Assembly: GCA_046348995.1 (NCBI GenBank) | Contig: JAXMDB010000006.1 | Coordinates: 62,001 to 126,000, forward strand | Direction: 5' to 3' | DNA: 64,000 bases | Origin: JANNSX01 sp046348995 | Lineage (GTDB): Bacteria > Pseudomonadota > Alphaproteobacteria > Rhizobiales > Hyphomicrobiaceae | Part shown: one piece after another, positions 45,654 to 53,873 of the stretch | Numbering within the stretch: position 1 is the first letter of the stretch | How the letters are laid out: each line of letters starts with the position of its first letter | The notes under the pieces: generated by a model | The model's database searches: none | What the model was told of the DNA's origin: nothing | The model's input: only the letters and a program-made list of their open reading frames with translations | Program-made: the position numbers and the translations under genes

Positions 45654-46348
45654 TGGATGAGCCGCGGTTCGCAATCTACTACGCCCCCGTACCCTCCTCG
45701 CAGCTATGGCAGCTCGGATCGCGACTCATCGGCTACGATGCCGCTGCGGGAGTCACAGTTCCGCTGCTCGTGCCCGAGGGCGTGGCCGAAGGCGATTGGC
45801 TCGATTGGACAGTCGACCCGAGACGGTATGGTTTCCACGCAACTCTGAAAGCGCCATTCCGCCTCTCGCCGGGATCGACGCGGGAGGACCTAGTCGACGC
45901 CACGGCGGCACTGGCGTTGCGACTTGGGCCCGTACGGCTCGGCGCACTTGTCCCTTCCCGGATCGGCGATTTTATCGCGCTTTGCCCGTCGAACCCGCCA
46001 CAACCCCAACAGGCCCTCGCACAGACAATCGTCGAGGCACTTGACCGCTTCCGCACACCGTTGAGCGAGGCCGAGCGTCAGCGCCGAAAGCCCGCTAGCC
46101 TGACTCATCGGCAACGCGAGTTGTTGGATCGGTTCGGCTATCCCTACGTGGCTGAGGAATTTCGACTCCACATGACGCTCGCAGGTCCGATCTCGCTCGA
46201 CCGTGCCGAGAGCACGCTCAAAGCCGTCAATCAGATATGCGCGTCGAAGCTCTCCGGTTTCGAGCAACACGTCGATCGTCTCTGCATCTTCGAGCAGTCG
46301 GATCGAGATAGCCCCTTCCGCATCACAGCCGCATTTGATCTGGTTTGA
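45653..46348 (+). CDS. DUF1045 2H-phosphoesterase-like phosphonate operon protein
   Basis: A 231-residue protein of the phosphonate-operon DUF1045 family. Two HxT motifs, FHATLKAPF near residue 61 and LHMTLAGPI near 170, are the signature of the 2H phosphodiesterase superfamily, which opens 2',3'- or 1'',2''-cyclic phosphates. C-P lyase yields 5-phosphoribosyl 1,2-cyclic phosphate, which PhnP opens in E. coli. No phnP is seen in this window, so this protein may do that step. It overlaps phnM by one base and phnN (opposite strand) by 26 bases. Confidence 0.85.
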   Translation: MDEPRFAIYYAPVPSSQLWQLGSRLIGYDAAAGVTVPLLVPEGVAEGDWLDWTVDPRRYGFHATLKAPFRLSPGSTREDLVDATAALALRLGPVRLGALVPSRIGDFIALCPSNPPQPQQALAQTIVEALDRFRTPLSEAERQRRKPASLTHRQRELLDRFGYPYVAEEFRLHMTLAGPISLDRAESTLKAVNQICASKLSGFEQHVDRLCIFEQSDRDSPFRITAAFDLV

Positions 46349-46916
46349 CGTCCGCCAGATGCCGCAGAAGCGCGACGAAGGTTCCCGTCGCTGCCTCGAT
46401 CGTGCCGTTGTTGCGAATCTCTACCGCTCCGACGGGGATGTCAGCTTGGGCACGCATAACGCGATCGGCGATATCCTGCGCGCTCTCCCGCCCCCGTGCC
46501 ATCAGGCGCCGTGTGAGGATGTCGGGATGGGCCGTGACGTAAACGATGATTTGGCTGCCGGGTAGTCGCTTGGCCGCCGCGGTCACGCCGCGCGAGACGT
46601 TTGCCACGACGATTCGCCCAGCGCGGAGATCGCCGATGATCGTGGCCGGAAGACCGTAGGAGAGATTGTGCGCCTGCCAGGTGAGTGCGAACCCGCCGAT
46701 TTCAGCGTGGGCGTCGAATTCCTCGCGCGTCAAACTGGCGTGATCCTCAGCGGCGGTATATGCGGTGCGAGTGACAATGCGCCGAGCAAAAACGAAGCGC
46801 TCGTCGGCAGCAAGGGCGGCCTTAGCCGCGCTGATCAGCGTATCCTTGCCGGCCCCCGACGGCCCAACGACCAAAACGAGGAGTCCGTCGCTCTTTCTCT
46901 CCCCTAAGCCTGCCAA
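46323..46916 (-). CDS. phnN: Ribose 1,5-bisphosphate phosphokinase PhnN
   Basis: A 197-residue guanylate-kinase-fold enzyme with P-loop VGPSGAGKDT. It phosphorylates ribose 1,5-bisphosphate to PRPP, so the sugar of C-P lyase breakdown is recovered. RRIVTRTA and GFALTWQAHNLSYGLP are PhnN landmarks. It runs against the operon and overlaps the end of DUF1045, so convergent transcripts are complementary there. Confidence 0.92.
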   Translation of the reverse strand: MAGLGERKSDGLLVLVVGPSGAGKDTLISAAKAALAADERFVFARRIVTRTAYTAAEDHASLTREEFDAHAEIGGFALTWQAHNLSYGLPATIIGDLRAGRIVVANVSRGVTAAAKRLPGSQIIVYVTAHPDILTRRLMARGRESAQDIADRVMRAQADIPVGAVEIRNNGTIEAATGTFVALLRHLADVKPDQMRL

Positions 46917-46946
46917 GCTGCTCTGTGCCTCGTCGGATTTCAGAGT

Positions 46947-46964
46947 CTGTAGCCTAGCTGTCGT
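46947..46964 (+). promoter_or_regulatory. Possible Pho box between phnN and the acetyltransferase gene
   Basis: CTGTAGC-ctag-CTGTCGT: halves match 4 and 6 of 7 positions. It lies between divergent starts, 48 bases before the hexapeptide transferase start. Weaker than the other boxes. Confidence 0.42.
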
Positions 46965-47012
46965 CGACGTCAGTTAGACGACAGGAGAGGACGTGATCAG
47001 AGAGGCTCACAG

Positions 47013-47624
47013 GTGAAGAAGCTCGGCGCCAATCCTGCCATTCATCCCGAGGCACACGTGCGGGAATCGATTCTCGGATCCTACACCGAGATCGGCGCCC
47101 GCACCTCGTTTGCCGAATCCGAACTCGGCGACTACTCCTACATTGTCAACGATGGCGACGTTATCTATACGACCATCGGTAAGTTCTGCTCGATCGCCGC
47201 GCATGTCCGGATCAATCCCGGCAATCATCCGATGGATCGGGCGTCGCAGTCGCACTTCACCTACCGCGCAAGTGCATATTTCGACGACGCCACGGATGAG
47301 GAGACCTTCTTCGACTGGCGTCGAAGCACACCCGTCACGATCGGTCACGACGTCTGGATCGGTCACGGAGCCATCATCCTGCCCGGCCGCAGCGTCGGCA
47401 CGGGGGCGGTCGTGGCAGCGGGCGCTATCGTGACGAAGGATGTGCCACCCTACGCGATCGTCGCCGGCAATCCTGCGCGGCTCATCCGACCACGTTTTAC
47501 GCCGGCCGTGGTTAGTGGTCTGCAGAAGATCGCCTGGTGGGACTGGCCGCACGAACGTCTGCAAGCCGCTCTCCAGGATTTCAGGCGGCTCGATGCTGCG
47601 TCATTCGTCGCCCGGCACAGCTGA
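47013..47624 (+). CDS. Hexapeptide-repeat acetyltransferase, phosphonate operon type
   Basis: A 203-residue left-handed beta-helix transferase. The repeat region includes YTTIGKFCSIAAHVRI, TIGHDVWIGHGAIIL and TGAVVAAGAIVTKDVPPYAIVAGNPA (quoted in parts), ending in WWDWP. It matches the phosphonate-associated acetyltransferase family often found near C-P lyase genes. It may acetylate an aminoalkylphosphonate, as PhnO does, but by a different fold. GTG start with GAGAGG upstream. Confidence 0.87.
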   Translation: MKKLGANPAIHPEAHVRESILGSYTEIGARTSFAESELGDYSYIVNDGDVIYTTIGKFCSIAAHVRINPGNHPMDRASQSHFTYRASAYFDDATDEETFFDWRRSTPVTIGHDVWIGHGAIILPGRSVGTGAVVAAGAIVTKDVPPYAIVAGNPARLIRPRFTPAVVSGLQKIAWWDWPHERLQAALQDFRRLDAASFVARHS

Positions 47625-47664
47625 CGCCTCGCACAGCTTGTGGATGAGGGCGTCCACCCCGCTT

Positions 47665-47693
47665 CTGTCATACGACTGAAATCAGCCTGTGGT
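47665..47693 (+). promoter_or_regulatory. Triple Pho-box array upstream of phnC2
   Basis: CTGTCAT-acga-CTGAAAT-cagc-CTGTGGT: three units in an 11-base period, matching 7, 5 and 5 of 7 positions. It lies 39 bases before the phnC start. Consecutive PhoB half-sites of this kind usually give strong phosphate control. Confidence 0.68.
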
Positions 47694-47732
47694 CATTGGC
47701 GGCTGCCGATCGGCATACGTCGGAGGACGCAG

Positions 47733-48569
47733 ATGATCGAGTTTAAGAAGGTGCGCAAGGAGTTCGGCTCCAGGATCGCGCTCGACGACGTGACCTTCAC
47801 GATCGCAGAGCCGCAGATGATCGGCATCATAGGCAAGTCGGGTGCCGGCAAGTCGACATTGCTTCGCGTGATGAATCGCCTGACGCCTGCGACGGGCGGC
47901 GAGATCGTCGTCGAGGGACGCAACGTTCTGTCCTTGTCCGGCAATCCGCAGCGCAACTGGCAGAAGAGTTGCGCCATGATCTTCCAGCAGTTTGCTCTGG
48001 TTCCGCGTCTCGATGTGCTGACGAACGTCATGCTCGGCCGATTGAAATCTGTGTCGCTGGTGCCGAGCCTTCTCAAGCTGTTCAGCCGCGAGGATCGGGC
48101 ACGCGCCATTCAGGCGCTCGATCGGTTGGGCATTGCAGATACTGCCTTGCAGCGCGCCGAGAGCCTGTCCGGCGGGCAGCAACAGCGCGTCGCCATCGCG
48201 CGTGCGATCGTGCAGGAGCCGACGATACTTCTCGCCGACGAGCCGATCGCCTCGCTCGATCCGATGAACGCGAAAGTCGTGATGGAGAGCCTCAGGGCCA
48301 TCCACGACCGTGACGGCCTCACCGTCATCGCCAATCTCCACACGCTCGATACCGCCCGGACGTATTGCGATCGCGTGATCGGCATGCGTTCCGGCAAGCT
48401 GGTGTTCGACGGCGAGGCTTCGCAATTGACAACCGACGCCGCTCGCGAAATTTACGGCGCCGGCAAGGACTTCGACGAGGCCACGACCTCGACGAGCCTG
48501 CCGGCCGCAGCCAAGAGCTTCCATCCGGGACATTCGATCGGACAACAACCCGATCTCGTTTTCGGATAG
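47733..48569 (+). CDS. phnC: Phosphonate ABC transporter ATPase (set 2)
   Basis: A 278-residue ABC ATPase with Walker A GKSGAGKST, signature LSGGQQQRVA, Walker B LLADEPIASLDP and the PhnC landmark FQQFALVPRLDVLTNVMLGRL (in part). GGAGG lies seven bases before the ATG; the longer open frame from 47640 covers the Pho boxes and is not used. It powers the second importer, which has two permeases, the typical phnCDE1E2 arrangement. Confidence 0.92.
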   Translation: MIEFKKVRKEFGSRIALDDVTFTIAEPQMIGIIGKSGAGKSTLLRVMNRLTPATGGEIVVEGRNVLSLSGNPQRNWQKSCAMIFQQFALVPRLDVLTNVMLGRLKSVSLVPSLLKLFSREDRARAIQALDRLGIADTALQRAESLSGGQQQRVAIARAIVQEPTILLADEPIASLDPMNAKVVMESLRAIHDRDGLTVIANLHTLDTARTYCDRVIGMRSGKLVFDGEASQLTTDAAREIYGAGKDFDEATTSTSLPAAAKSFHPGHSIGQQPDLVFG

Positions 48570-48645
48570 GCGGCGGCAGGATCGTAAAGGTCCGCCGATG
48601 TGGAGAGCGTCCCCCGACAGCGGGACTTTCGATCAGAGGTTCAGG

Positions 48646-49566
48646 ATGAAAACTGCGAAAACTTTGTCGGCGCTTGCCTTCGCGGCGCTGAGTGCCGTCG
48701 GCGTCTCTGCGATGCCTGCGGCCGCTGAGGACCTGAAGGTCTTCAACGTCGGCATTCTCGGCGGCGAGAACGAGGCCGATCGGCTTCGTAACTGGGGCTG
48801 CGTGCAAGAGCAGCTCGGCAAGACGCTCGGCGTCGAGGTGAAGCTCTTCCCCGCCGCCGACTACGATGGCGTCGTCCAGGGCCTTCTCGGCGGCACACTC
48901 GACTACGCCGACCTCGGCGCTTCGGGCTTCGCCAAGATCTATCTCGCGAACGAGAAGGCGGTCGACCCGATCCTCGTCACGGTGCAGACCGACGGCTCGA
49001 TGGGCTACCACACGGTTCTGATCGCCCGCTCCGACTCCGGCATCGCGAAGATCGAGGATCTGAAGGGCAAGACGCTCGCCTTCGCCGATCCCGACTCGAC
49101 CTCTGGCTACCTCATCCCGCTGACGCAGCTCCCGAAGGCGGTCGGCGGCGAGCTCAAAGACTTCTTCTCAAAGACCGATTTCGCAGGCGGTCATGAGCAG
49201 GTCGTGCAGGCCGTGCTCGACAAGAAGTTCGACGCGGGCACGACCTGGTCGTCGGTCGTCGGCGACGAGTCCAAGGGCTATACCTCCGGCCAGCTGACGA
49301 AGTCGGTCGAGAAGGGCCAGCTCAACATGAAGGACATCGTCATCCTCTGGAAGTCGGACGTGATCCCAAACGGCCCGTCGGTTCTGCGTTCGAGCCTGCC
49401 GGACGACGTCAAGGCCAAGGTGAAGGACTATCTGATGAACCTGCCCAAGACCGATGCTGCCTGCTTCAAGGCGATCGAGGGTGGCGATTTCCAAGGCTTC
49501 GCCGATATCCCCGCCGGGTTCTATGAAGGCATCATCGCCGCCCGTAAGGCCAAGATCGGCGGCTGA
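48646..49566 (+). CDS. phnD: Phosphonate ABC transporter substrate-binding protein (set 2)
   Basis: A 306-residue periplasmic PhnD with a signal peptide (ALAFAALSAVGVSAMPAAAED). Family landmarks: VGILGGENEADRLRN, VKLFPAADYDGVVQGL, DYADLGASGFAKIY, FADPDSTSGYLIP and IPNGPSVLRSSLP. AGAGGTTCAGG precedes the ATG at 48646. It resembles the classic 2-aminoethylphosphonate-binding PhnD more than the set 1 protein does. A strong hairpin terminator follows the gene. Confidence 0.92.
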   Translation: MKTAKTLSALAFAALSAVGVSAMPAAAEDLKVFNVGILGGENEADRLRNWGCVQEQLGKTLGVEVKLFPAADYDGVVQGLLGGTLDYADLGASGFAKIYLANEKAVDPILVTVQTDGSMGYHTVLIARSDSGIAKIEDLKGKTLAFADPDSTSGYLIPLTQLPKAVGGELKDFFSKTDFAGGHEQVVQAVLDKKFDAGTTWSSVVGDESKGYTSGQLTKSVEKGQLNMKDIVILWKSDVIPNGPSVLRSSLPDDVKAKVKDYLMNLPKTDAACFKAIEGGDFQGFADIPAGFYEGIIAARKAKIGG

Positions 49567-49595
49567 TCCGCGGGTCAGAGGTCAACGAGGTTCGA

Positions 49596-49631
49596 AGGGC
49601 CGGTCATTCGAGAGGATGACCGGCCCTTTTT
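49596..49631 (+). terminator. Hairpin attenuator between phnD and phnE
   Basis: A perfect 12-base stem (AGGGCCGGTCAT / ATGACCGGCCCT) with an eight-base loop runs into TTTTT, so it has the form of a Rho-independent terminator. It lies inside the operon, 25 bases before phnE. It would stop part of the transcripts and protect the phnD message, giving more binding protein than permease. Confidence 0.88.
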
Positions 49632-49656
49632 CCTGAACGACGCGCGAGGGTTCAAC

Positions 49657-50631
49657 ATGGCGACCGATACACTCGGCATGATCGCGCCAACCGGCCAGGT
49701 CAGCGACGTCGCCCGTGAGACCGAGCGTCATTGGCTCGAACTCGCCCGTCAACGCTCGAGGGCAACTGCGATCGGTTGCGGGCTGATGCTCGTATTTGTT
49801 GTGGCTTCGCTCTGGTTCGCCAACGAAAGCAATGCCGGCAAATTCCTTGACCGGCTCCCCAACATCGGCGATTTCGTCTCGTGGCTGTGGCCCGAACATT
49901 GGCCCGATGTCTGGCGCGCGATGCTTGATCTTCCCTCGCCGAATGCCGACGGTACGTTCCGCACCGACTATGAGATCGGCCGCGTCTATCTCGTGCCCGG
50001 GATCTACATTCCCGAATATGTCTTCAAGCTGATCGAAACCGTGAACATCGCCCTGCTCTCGACGATCATCGGCTTTGCGCTCAGCGTTCCGCTGGCGTTT
50101 CTGGCCGCGTCCAACATGTCTCCGTTCGGACCGTTGCGCTTCGTCGTGCGCCGCGTCCTGGAATTCCTCCGTGCCTTTCCTGAAATCGTCATCGCGGTCT
50201 TGTTCGCGGCGGTTCTCTCTGTCGGACCGGTGCCTGCGATCATCGCCGTCGCGGCCCATACCATCGGTGCTCTCGGCAAGCTGTTCTACGAGGTCATCGA
50301 GAATGCCAGCATGAAGGCAAATGAAGGACTCGCCTCCGCCGGGGCAAGCTGGTTGCAGCGCGTGCGTTTCGCGATGCTGCCGCAGGTGCTGCCGAACTTC
50401 CTCTCGTACGGCCTCCTAAGGCTCGAGGTGAACGTGCGTCAGTCGACGATCATCGGCGCGGTCGGGGGCGGCGGCATCGGGCAGGAGCTCATGCTCGCAA
50501 TCAAGCGCGGCTACGGATCGAAAGCTATCGCAATGATGATCCTGCTCTTCGTCACGGTCATGCTGATCGACCGTCTTTCGGGATTTCTGCGCATGCGCCT
50601 GGTCGGCTACCAGTCATTGATCAGCCGTTGA
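49657..50631 (+). CDS. phnE: Phosphonate ABC transporter permease (set 2, first)
   Basis: A 324-residue permease with one N-terminal helix and about five in the conserved half. The EAA loop is EGLASAGASWLQRVRFAMLP, followed by VGGGGIGQEL. RVLEFLRAFPEIVIAVLF is a PhnE landmark. GAGGG precedes the ATG. Works as a heterodimer with the next permease. Confidence 0.92.
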   Translation: MATDTLGMIAPTGQVSDVARETERHWLELARQRSRATAIGCGLMLVFVVASLWFANESNAGKFLDRLPNIGDFVSWLWPEHWPDVWRAMLDLPSPNADGTFRTDYEIGRVYLVPGIYIPEYVFKLIETVNIALLSTIIGFALSVPLAFLAASNMSPFGPLRFVVRRVLEFLRAFPEIVIAVLFAAVLSVGPVPAIIAVAAHTIGALGKLFYEVIENASMKANEGLASAGASWLQRVRFAMLPQVLPNFLSYGLLRLEVNVRQSTIIGAVGGGGIGQELMLAIKRGYGSKAIAMMILLFVTVMLIDRLSGFLRMRLVGYQSLISR

Positions 50632-50656
50632 CCCTCGCAATGAAAAGGCATCCGGC

Positions 50657-51994
50657 ATGAGTATCGCCCTCTCCGCAAGCGAAATTGCCGACATTGAAAG
50701 GCGGTTTCCCGACATCGTCCGTGTCAGCCTCTTGAAGCGCTCCGTGCCCTGGCTCGTCAGTTTGGCCATCGTTGGGTACTTGGTCTTCTGCGTTTGGTTC
50801 TTCTCGTTGGGGGAGCTCTTCGGAGGAGGCCGTTGGGAGCGCATCGGCACGTTGTTGCGCGAGTGGGTGAGCTATACGTCGCGACCCGAGGTCACCTACG
50901 AGGGCAATACGCTCTCGGTCACCTACAATCGCTATGATCCGATCGGACACAAGCCGCGTCCAGCCTGGCTCGCGAAGGACGGGCCCCATAGCGTCACAAT
51001 CTTCTTCGGCTCCGATGATGAAAAGGTCGTCGCACTGTCAGACCGTATCACGGTCACCTACCACGGTGAGGACATCAGCTTTGATCGCTTTGCCGAGGGC
51101 TGGCGACTCCAGGGTACGGCTCCATCGTGGGTTCGGCTCCAGAAGGGCGGCGCCCGCATCAACTACGGATTTGCCGGCGAGATTGAGCTCGACAAGAACC
51201 GCATCGCGGTTTGGCGCCGCTTCTTCGGATGGGCCAACTGGCTATTCGATCTCGATTCCAAGCTTTGGGGTAAATCGGCAGCCGAGTTGTGGAGGCTCGT
51301 CACGATCGGCGAGCGTCTCGACCCCAGATACTCGAACCTGTCGCTCGCCTTTCGAGATTTCTGGTACAATGCCAACTGGCAGCACGGCGATGTGTTGATC
51401 AAGCTCCTGCAAACGATCGTCATGGCCTTCGTCGGAACCTTGTTCGCGGCACTGCTTGCGCTGCCGCTCGCTTTCGTGTCGGCGCGCACGATCCTAGCCA
51501 ATGGTATCGTCAACGGCCTTGGCAAGCGCTTCTTCGAGTTCATGCGCACCGTCGACATGTTCGTGTGGGCATTGTTCTTCACTCGCGGCTTCGGTCCGGG
51601 GCCCCTCGCCGGTATCTCGGCGATCTTCTTCACCGACACGGGCACCCTCGGAAAAACATATACGGAGGCGCTCGAAAACATCGACGACAAGCAGCGCGAG
51701 GGCATGCGGTCCGTCGGCGCTTCTGCCGTACAAGTTCAACGGTTCGGTGTGCTGCCGCAGGTCATGCCGGTGCTTGCTTCGCAGGCTCTCTATCAGTGGG
51801 AGAGCAACACACGCTCGGCGACGATCATCGGCGCGATGGGCGCCGGTGGCATCGGCCTCAAGCTGCTCGAGTCGATGCGCACGAATTCCAACTGGCCGAA
51901 CGTCTGCTACATGGTCGTGCTGATCCTGATCGTCGTCTATGTCTTCGACGGAATCTCGACGCGGCTCCGCCATCGACTCATCGGCACAGCTTGA
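50657..51994 (+). CDS. phnE2: Phosphonate ABC transporter permease (set 2, second, long form)
   Basis: A 445-residue permease. The C-terminal 210 residues are a standard PhnE: FEFMRTVDMFVWALFF, EGMRSVGASAVQVQRFGVLP and MGAGGIGLKL. The N-terminal half has one helix (VSLAIVGYLVFCVWFFSLGELF, in part) and a periplasmic stretch of about 170 residues that PhnE proteins of E. coli size lack. Such long PhnE2 forms are known in Rhizobiales. Starts 25 bases after phnE. Confidence 0.9.
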   Translation: MSIALSASEIADIERRFPDIVRVSLLKRSVPWLVSLAIVGYLVFCVWFFSLGELFGGGRWERIGTLLREWVSYTSRPEVTYEGNTLSVTYNRYDPIGHKPRPAWLAKDGPHSVTIFFGSDDEKVVALSDRITVTYHGEDISFDRFAEGWRLQGTAPSWVRLQKGGARINYGFAGEIELDKNRIAVWRRFFGWANWLFDLDSKLWGKSAAELWRLVTIGERLDPRYSNLSLAFRDFWYNANWQHGDVLIKLLQTIVMAFVGTLFAALLALPLAFVSARTILANGIVNGLGKRFFEFMRTVDMFVWALFFTRGFGPGPLAGISAIFFTDTGTLGKTYTEALENIDDKQREGMRSVGASAVQVQRFGVLPQVMPVLASQALYQWESNTRSATIIGAMGAGGIGLKLLESMRTNSNWPNVCYMVVLILIVVYVFDGISTRLRHRLIGTA

Positions 51995-52257
51995 GTTGGG
52001 CCAACGATCCCTGAATGGATGTCGCTTGCGGCGGCGGTGCGATCGCTGAAGCTGCCGCGATATGATCGATGGCCACGTCCGACGTATTGATCGCGGATCG
52101 GACCCACTGTGCGTGTCCCCGCCGGTCCTGATCGAATGAGGACTTCACTCCTCTGCACAAGACTTTACCGGTCACCGGCAGGCGAATGCGCGTGACGCGG
52201 ACTTCTCGGATGATCGGTTGAGATCTGCTACGAGGCACTCGCCAAGGCCTCACATTT

Positions 52258-52312
52258 GAGATGACGCGGCTGCGGGGACCGCGTCATCTCCCGCCGGTTC
52301 GGGCACCGGCGG
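52258..52312. repeat. Two abutting perfect hairpins
   Basis: GAGATGACGCGG / CCGCGTCATCTC forms a perfect 12-base stem with a nine-base loop (52258-52290). CCGCCGGT / ACCGGCGG forms a perfect eight-base stem with a six-base loop (52291-52312). A shorter CCGCA / TGCGG stem follows. None has a T run. They could be a REP-like element, a structured small RNA or part of a two-way transcription stop. Confidence 0.7.
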
Positions 52313-52461
52313 AGGCCGCAAACCGCTGCGGTCGTAGGAAGGAGTGGAGCCGCGCCTTCTGCGGGGACAGAAAGCGCAGTATTGATCCCGCTTACCCGCT
52401 GCTGACTTGCGACGCTCACTGAAGCCGCCCGGCAGAGTGCCAAGCCACTTCAAGAGCGATG

Positions 52462-52493
52462 CTGGCGATGCGACAATACGGTCGCATCGCCAG
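52462..52493 (-). terminator. Probable terminator of the porin gene
   Basis: CTGGCGATGCGAC / GTCGCATCGCCAG gives a perfect 13-base stem with a six-base loop, 10 bases beyond the porin stop on the minus strand. There is no T run, so Rho may be needed or the stem may only protect the message 3' end. Confidence 0.65.
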
Positions 52494-52503
52494 GAGCTTG
52501 TGC

Positions 52504-53709
52504 TTAGAAGCGAACCTTCATGCCACCGAGAACGGCATCGAAGTCTTTGGTATCGAGACCGATGATGTCGGCCTCGTGGTGCCGGTACCCGAGGTAGGCC
52601 GTCGCGCCGACAGCGCTGATGTCCTGAGCAACGCCGAGACCCCACATGGTCGCCTCGCTCTCAGCACCATCCGCGTTGTCCGACTCGTCGTATTCGCCGT
52701 ACACGGCCGTCTCGCCCATGCCGGAGAAGTCCTTCGACACACCACCCTGTAGATACCAGTTCGTGCGTTCGTCCTCACCAACGACATTGCGATCCTGAGC
52801 GCCGTAGCTGGCGACGACAAAAATGCCGGTCGGAACGTGACGGATCGAAGCCGAGGCCGCCCAGTTATCACGCTTGGCATTCTCGTCGGCGTCGTAGTTG
52901 TAGCCGGCGGCCGCGGCAACCTTCACGTCGCCGTAGTCACCCTCGTAGCGGACGGCGACGTCGGCCTCGTCGTCCTCGCCCCAAGAGGCCGAGATCGTGA
53001 AGCCGGCGAAGGCCGGGGTGTCGTAGCGGATGCCGCTGTCCCGGCTGTTCGGGTCGAACGCGTTGTGAATGTCGCCCCACTTCTTGCCCGAGCAGGCGCC
53101 CGTCGAGGCGTCGATCACGCAGAAGCTCGCATTCCAGTCAGCAGGGCCGTCATAGGCAAACTCGGCCGCCGGACCCGAGAGACCGATGCCGTCGACAATA
53201 CCGTCAGCAGCGCTCGAGATTTGCCCGACCGTGACTTTGCCGAGCTGGTCGCTCTTCACGTACCAGTTGGCCTGGCGTACGCGGACGCCGTCGATCGAGC
53301 TGCCACCGCCCGAGCCGTCGTCACCGTCGTTCTCGGAGGTGCCGCTGAGCACGTCGCCTGCGGCCTGTAGCTCGATCCTGTAGCCAGCTTCCCAGCCAGC
53401 CTTGATCTTGCCCGAGCCTTTGACGCCGATGCGCGACACGCTCGTGTCGTTGTCGACGACATAGGCATCGGCTTCCTCGCCGTTGTCGTACCAGAGCACG
53501 GCCGAATTGACGTGACCGTATAGGGTCACCGACACGTTCCGGTTACCCTTACGCACCGTCGTCGCTTCGAGCTCGGCCACGCGCTCCTCGAGATCGGCGC
53601 AGCAATCGCCACCGAGATCGGCAGCGCGCACTGGCAATGCGCTGGCGCCAGCGAGCAAGACGCTCACTGCAGCAGTGGCTGCCAGCTTATACTTCAAAGC
53701 AAAAGACAT
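52504..53709 (-). CDS. Alphaproteobacterial porin (Porin_2-like), probably phosphate-regulated
   Basis: A 401-residue outer-membrane porin. Signal peptide 1-29 (AAVSVLLAGASALPVRAAD). A periplasmic coiled segment (ADLEERVAELEATTVRKG) precedes a 16-strand-type barrel starting VSVTLYGHVNSAVLWYD and ending in VLGGMKVRF, with the terminal Phe needed for BAM assembly. Acidic loops are rich in Asp and Glu. A triple Pho-box-like array 103 bases upstream suggests that it is induced when phosphate is low, like E. coli PhoE, to let phosphorus compounds in. Confidence 0.88.
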   Translation of the reverse strand: MSFALKYKLAATAAVSVLLAGASALPVRAADLGGDCCADLEERVAELEATTVRKGNRNVSVTLYGHVNSAVLWYDNGEEADAYVVDNDTSVSRIGVKGSGKIKAGWEAGYRIELQAAGDVLSGTSENDGDDGSGGGSSIDGVRVRQANWYVKSDQLGKVTVGQISSAADGIVDGIGLSGPAAEFAYDGPADWNASFCVIDASTGACSGKKWGDIHNAFDPNSRDSGIRYDTPAFAGFTISASWGEDDEADVAVRYEGDYGDVKVAAAAGYNYDADENAKRDNWAASASIRHVPTGIFVVASYGAQDRNVVGEDERTNWYLQGGVSKDFSGMGETAVYGEYDESDNADGAESEATMWGLGVAQDISAVGATAYLGYRHHEADIIGLDTKDFDAVLGGMKVRF

Positions 53710-53811
53710 CAGTCACTCCCCTAACTCCCAACCCCACTCGGCCTCGTGGCCGACGATCTCACGACAGCAACTCGGTCGTCGTGATCGCGAGGCGTTAGCT
53801 AGGCGGTGTGC

Positions 53812-53840
53812 GTGACAGTGATGAAACGGTTTGGTGACAA
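53812..53840 (-). promoter_or_regulatory. Pho-box-like array upstream of the porin
   Basis: On the minus strand TTGTCAC-caaa-CCGTTTC-atca-CTGTCAC: three units in an 11-base period, matching 5, 3 and 6 of 7 positions of CTGTCAT. It faces the porin, whose start is at 53709. Confidence 0.6.
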
Positions 53841-53873
53841 CGAGCTTGGAGTGAGGCCCCTGTGCCCCGAAAA

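Larger units (their letters stand above)
51995..52503. other. Structured intergenic region between phnE2 and porin
   Basis: The 509 bases separate convergent phnE2 and porin genes and carry no credible coding frame. They hold at least three strong hairpins (52258-52290, 52291-52312 and 52462-52493), listed separately. The first two stand back to back. Confidence 0.5.
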
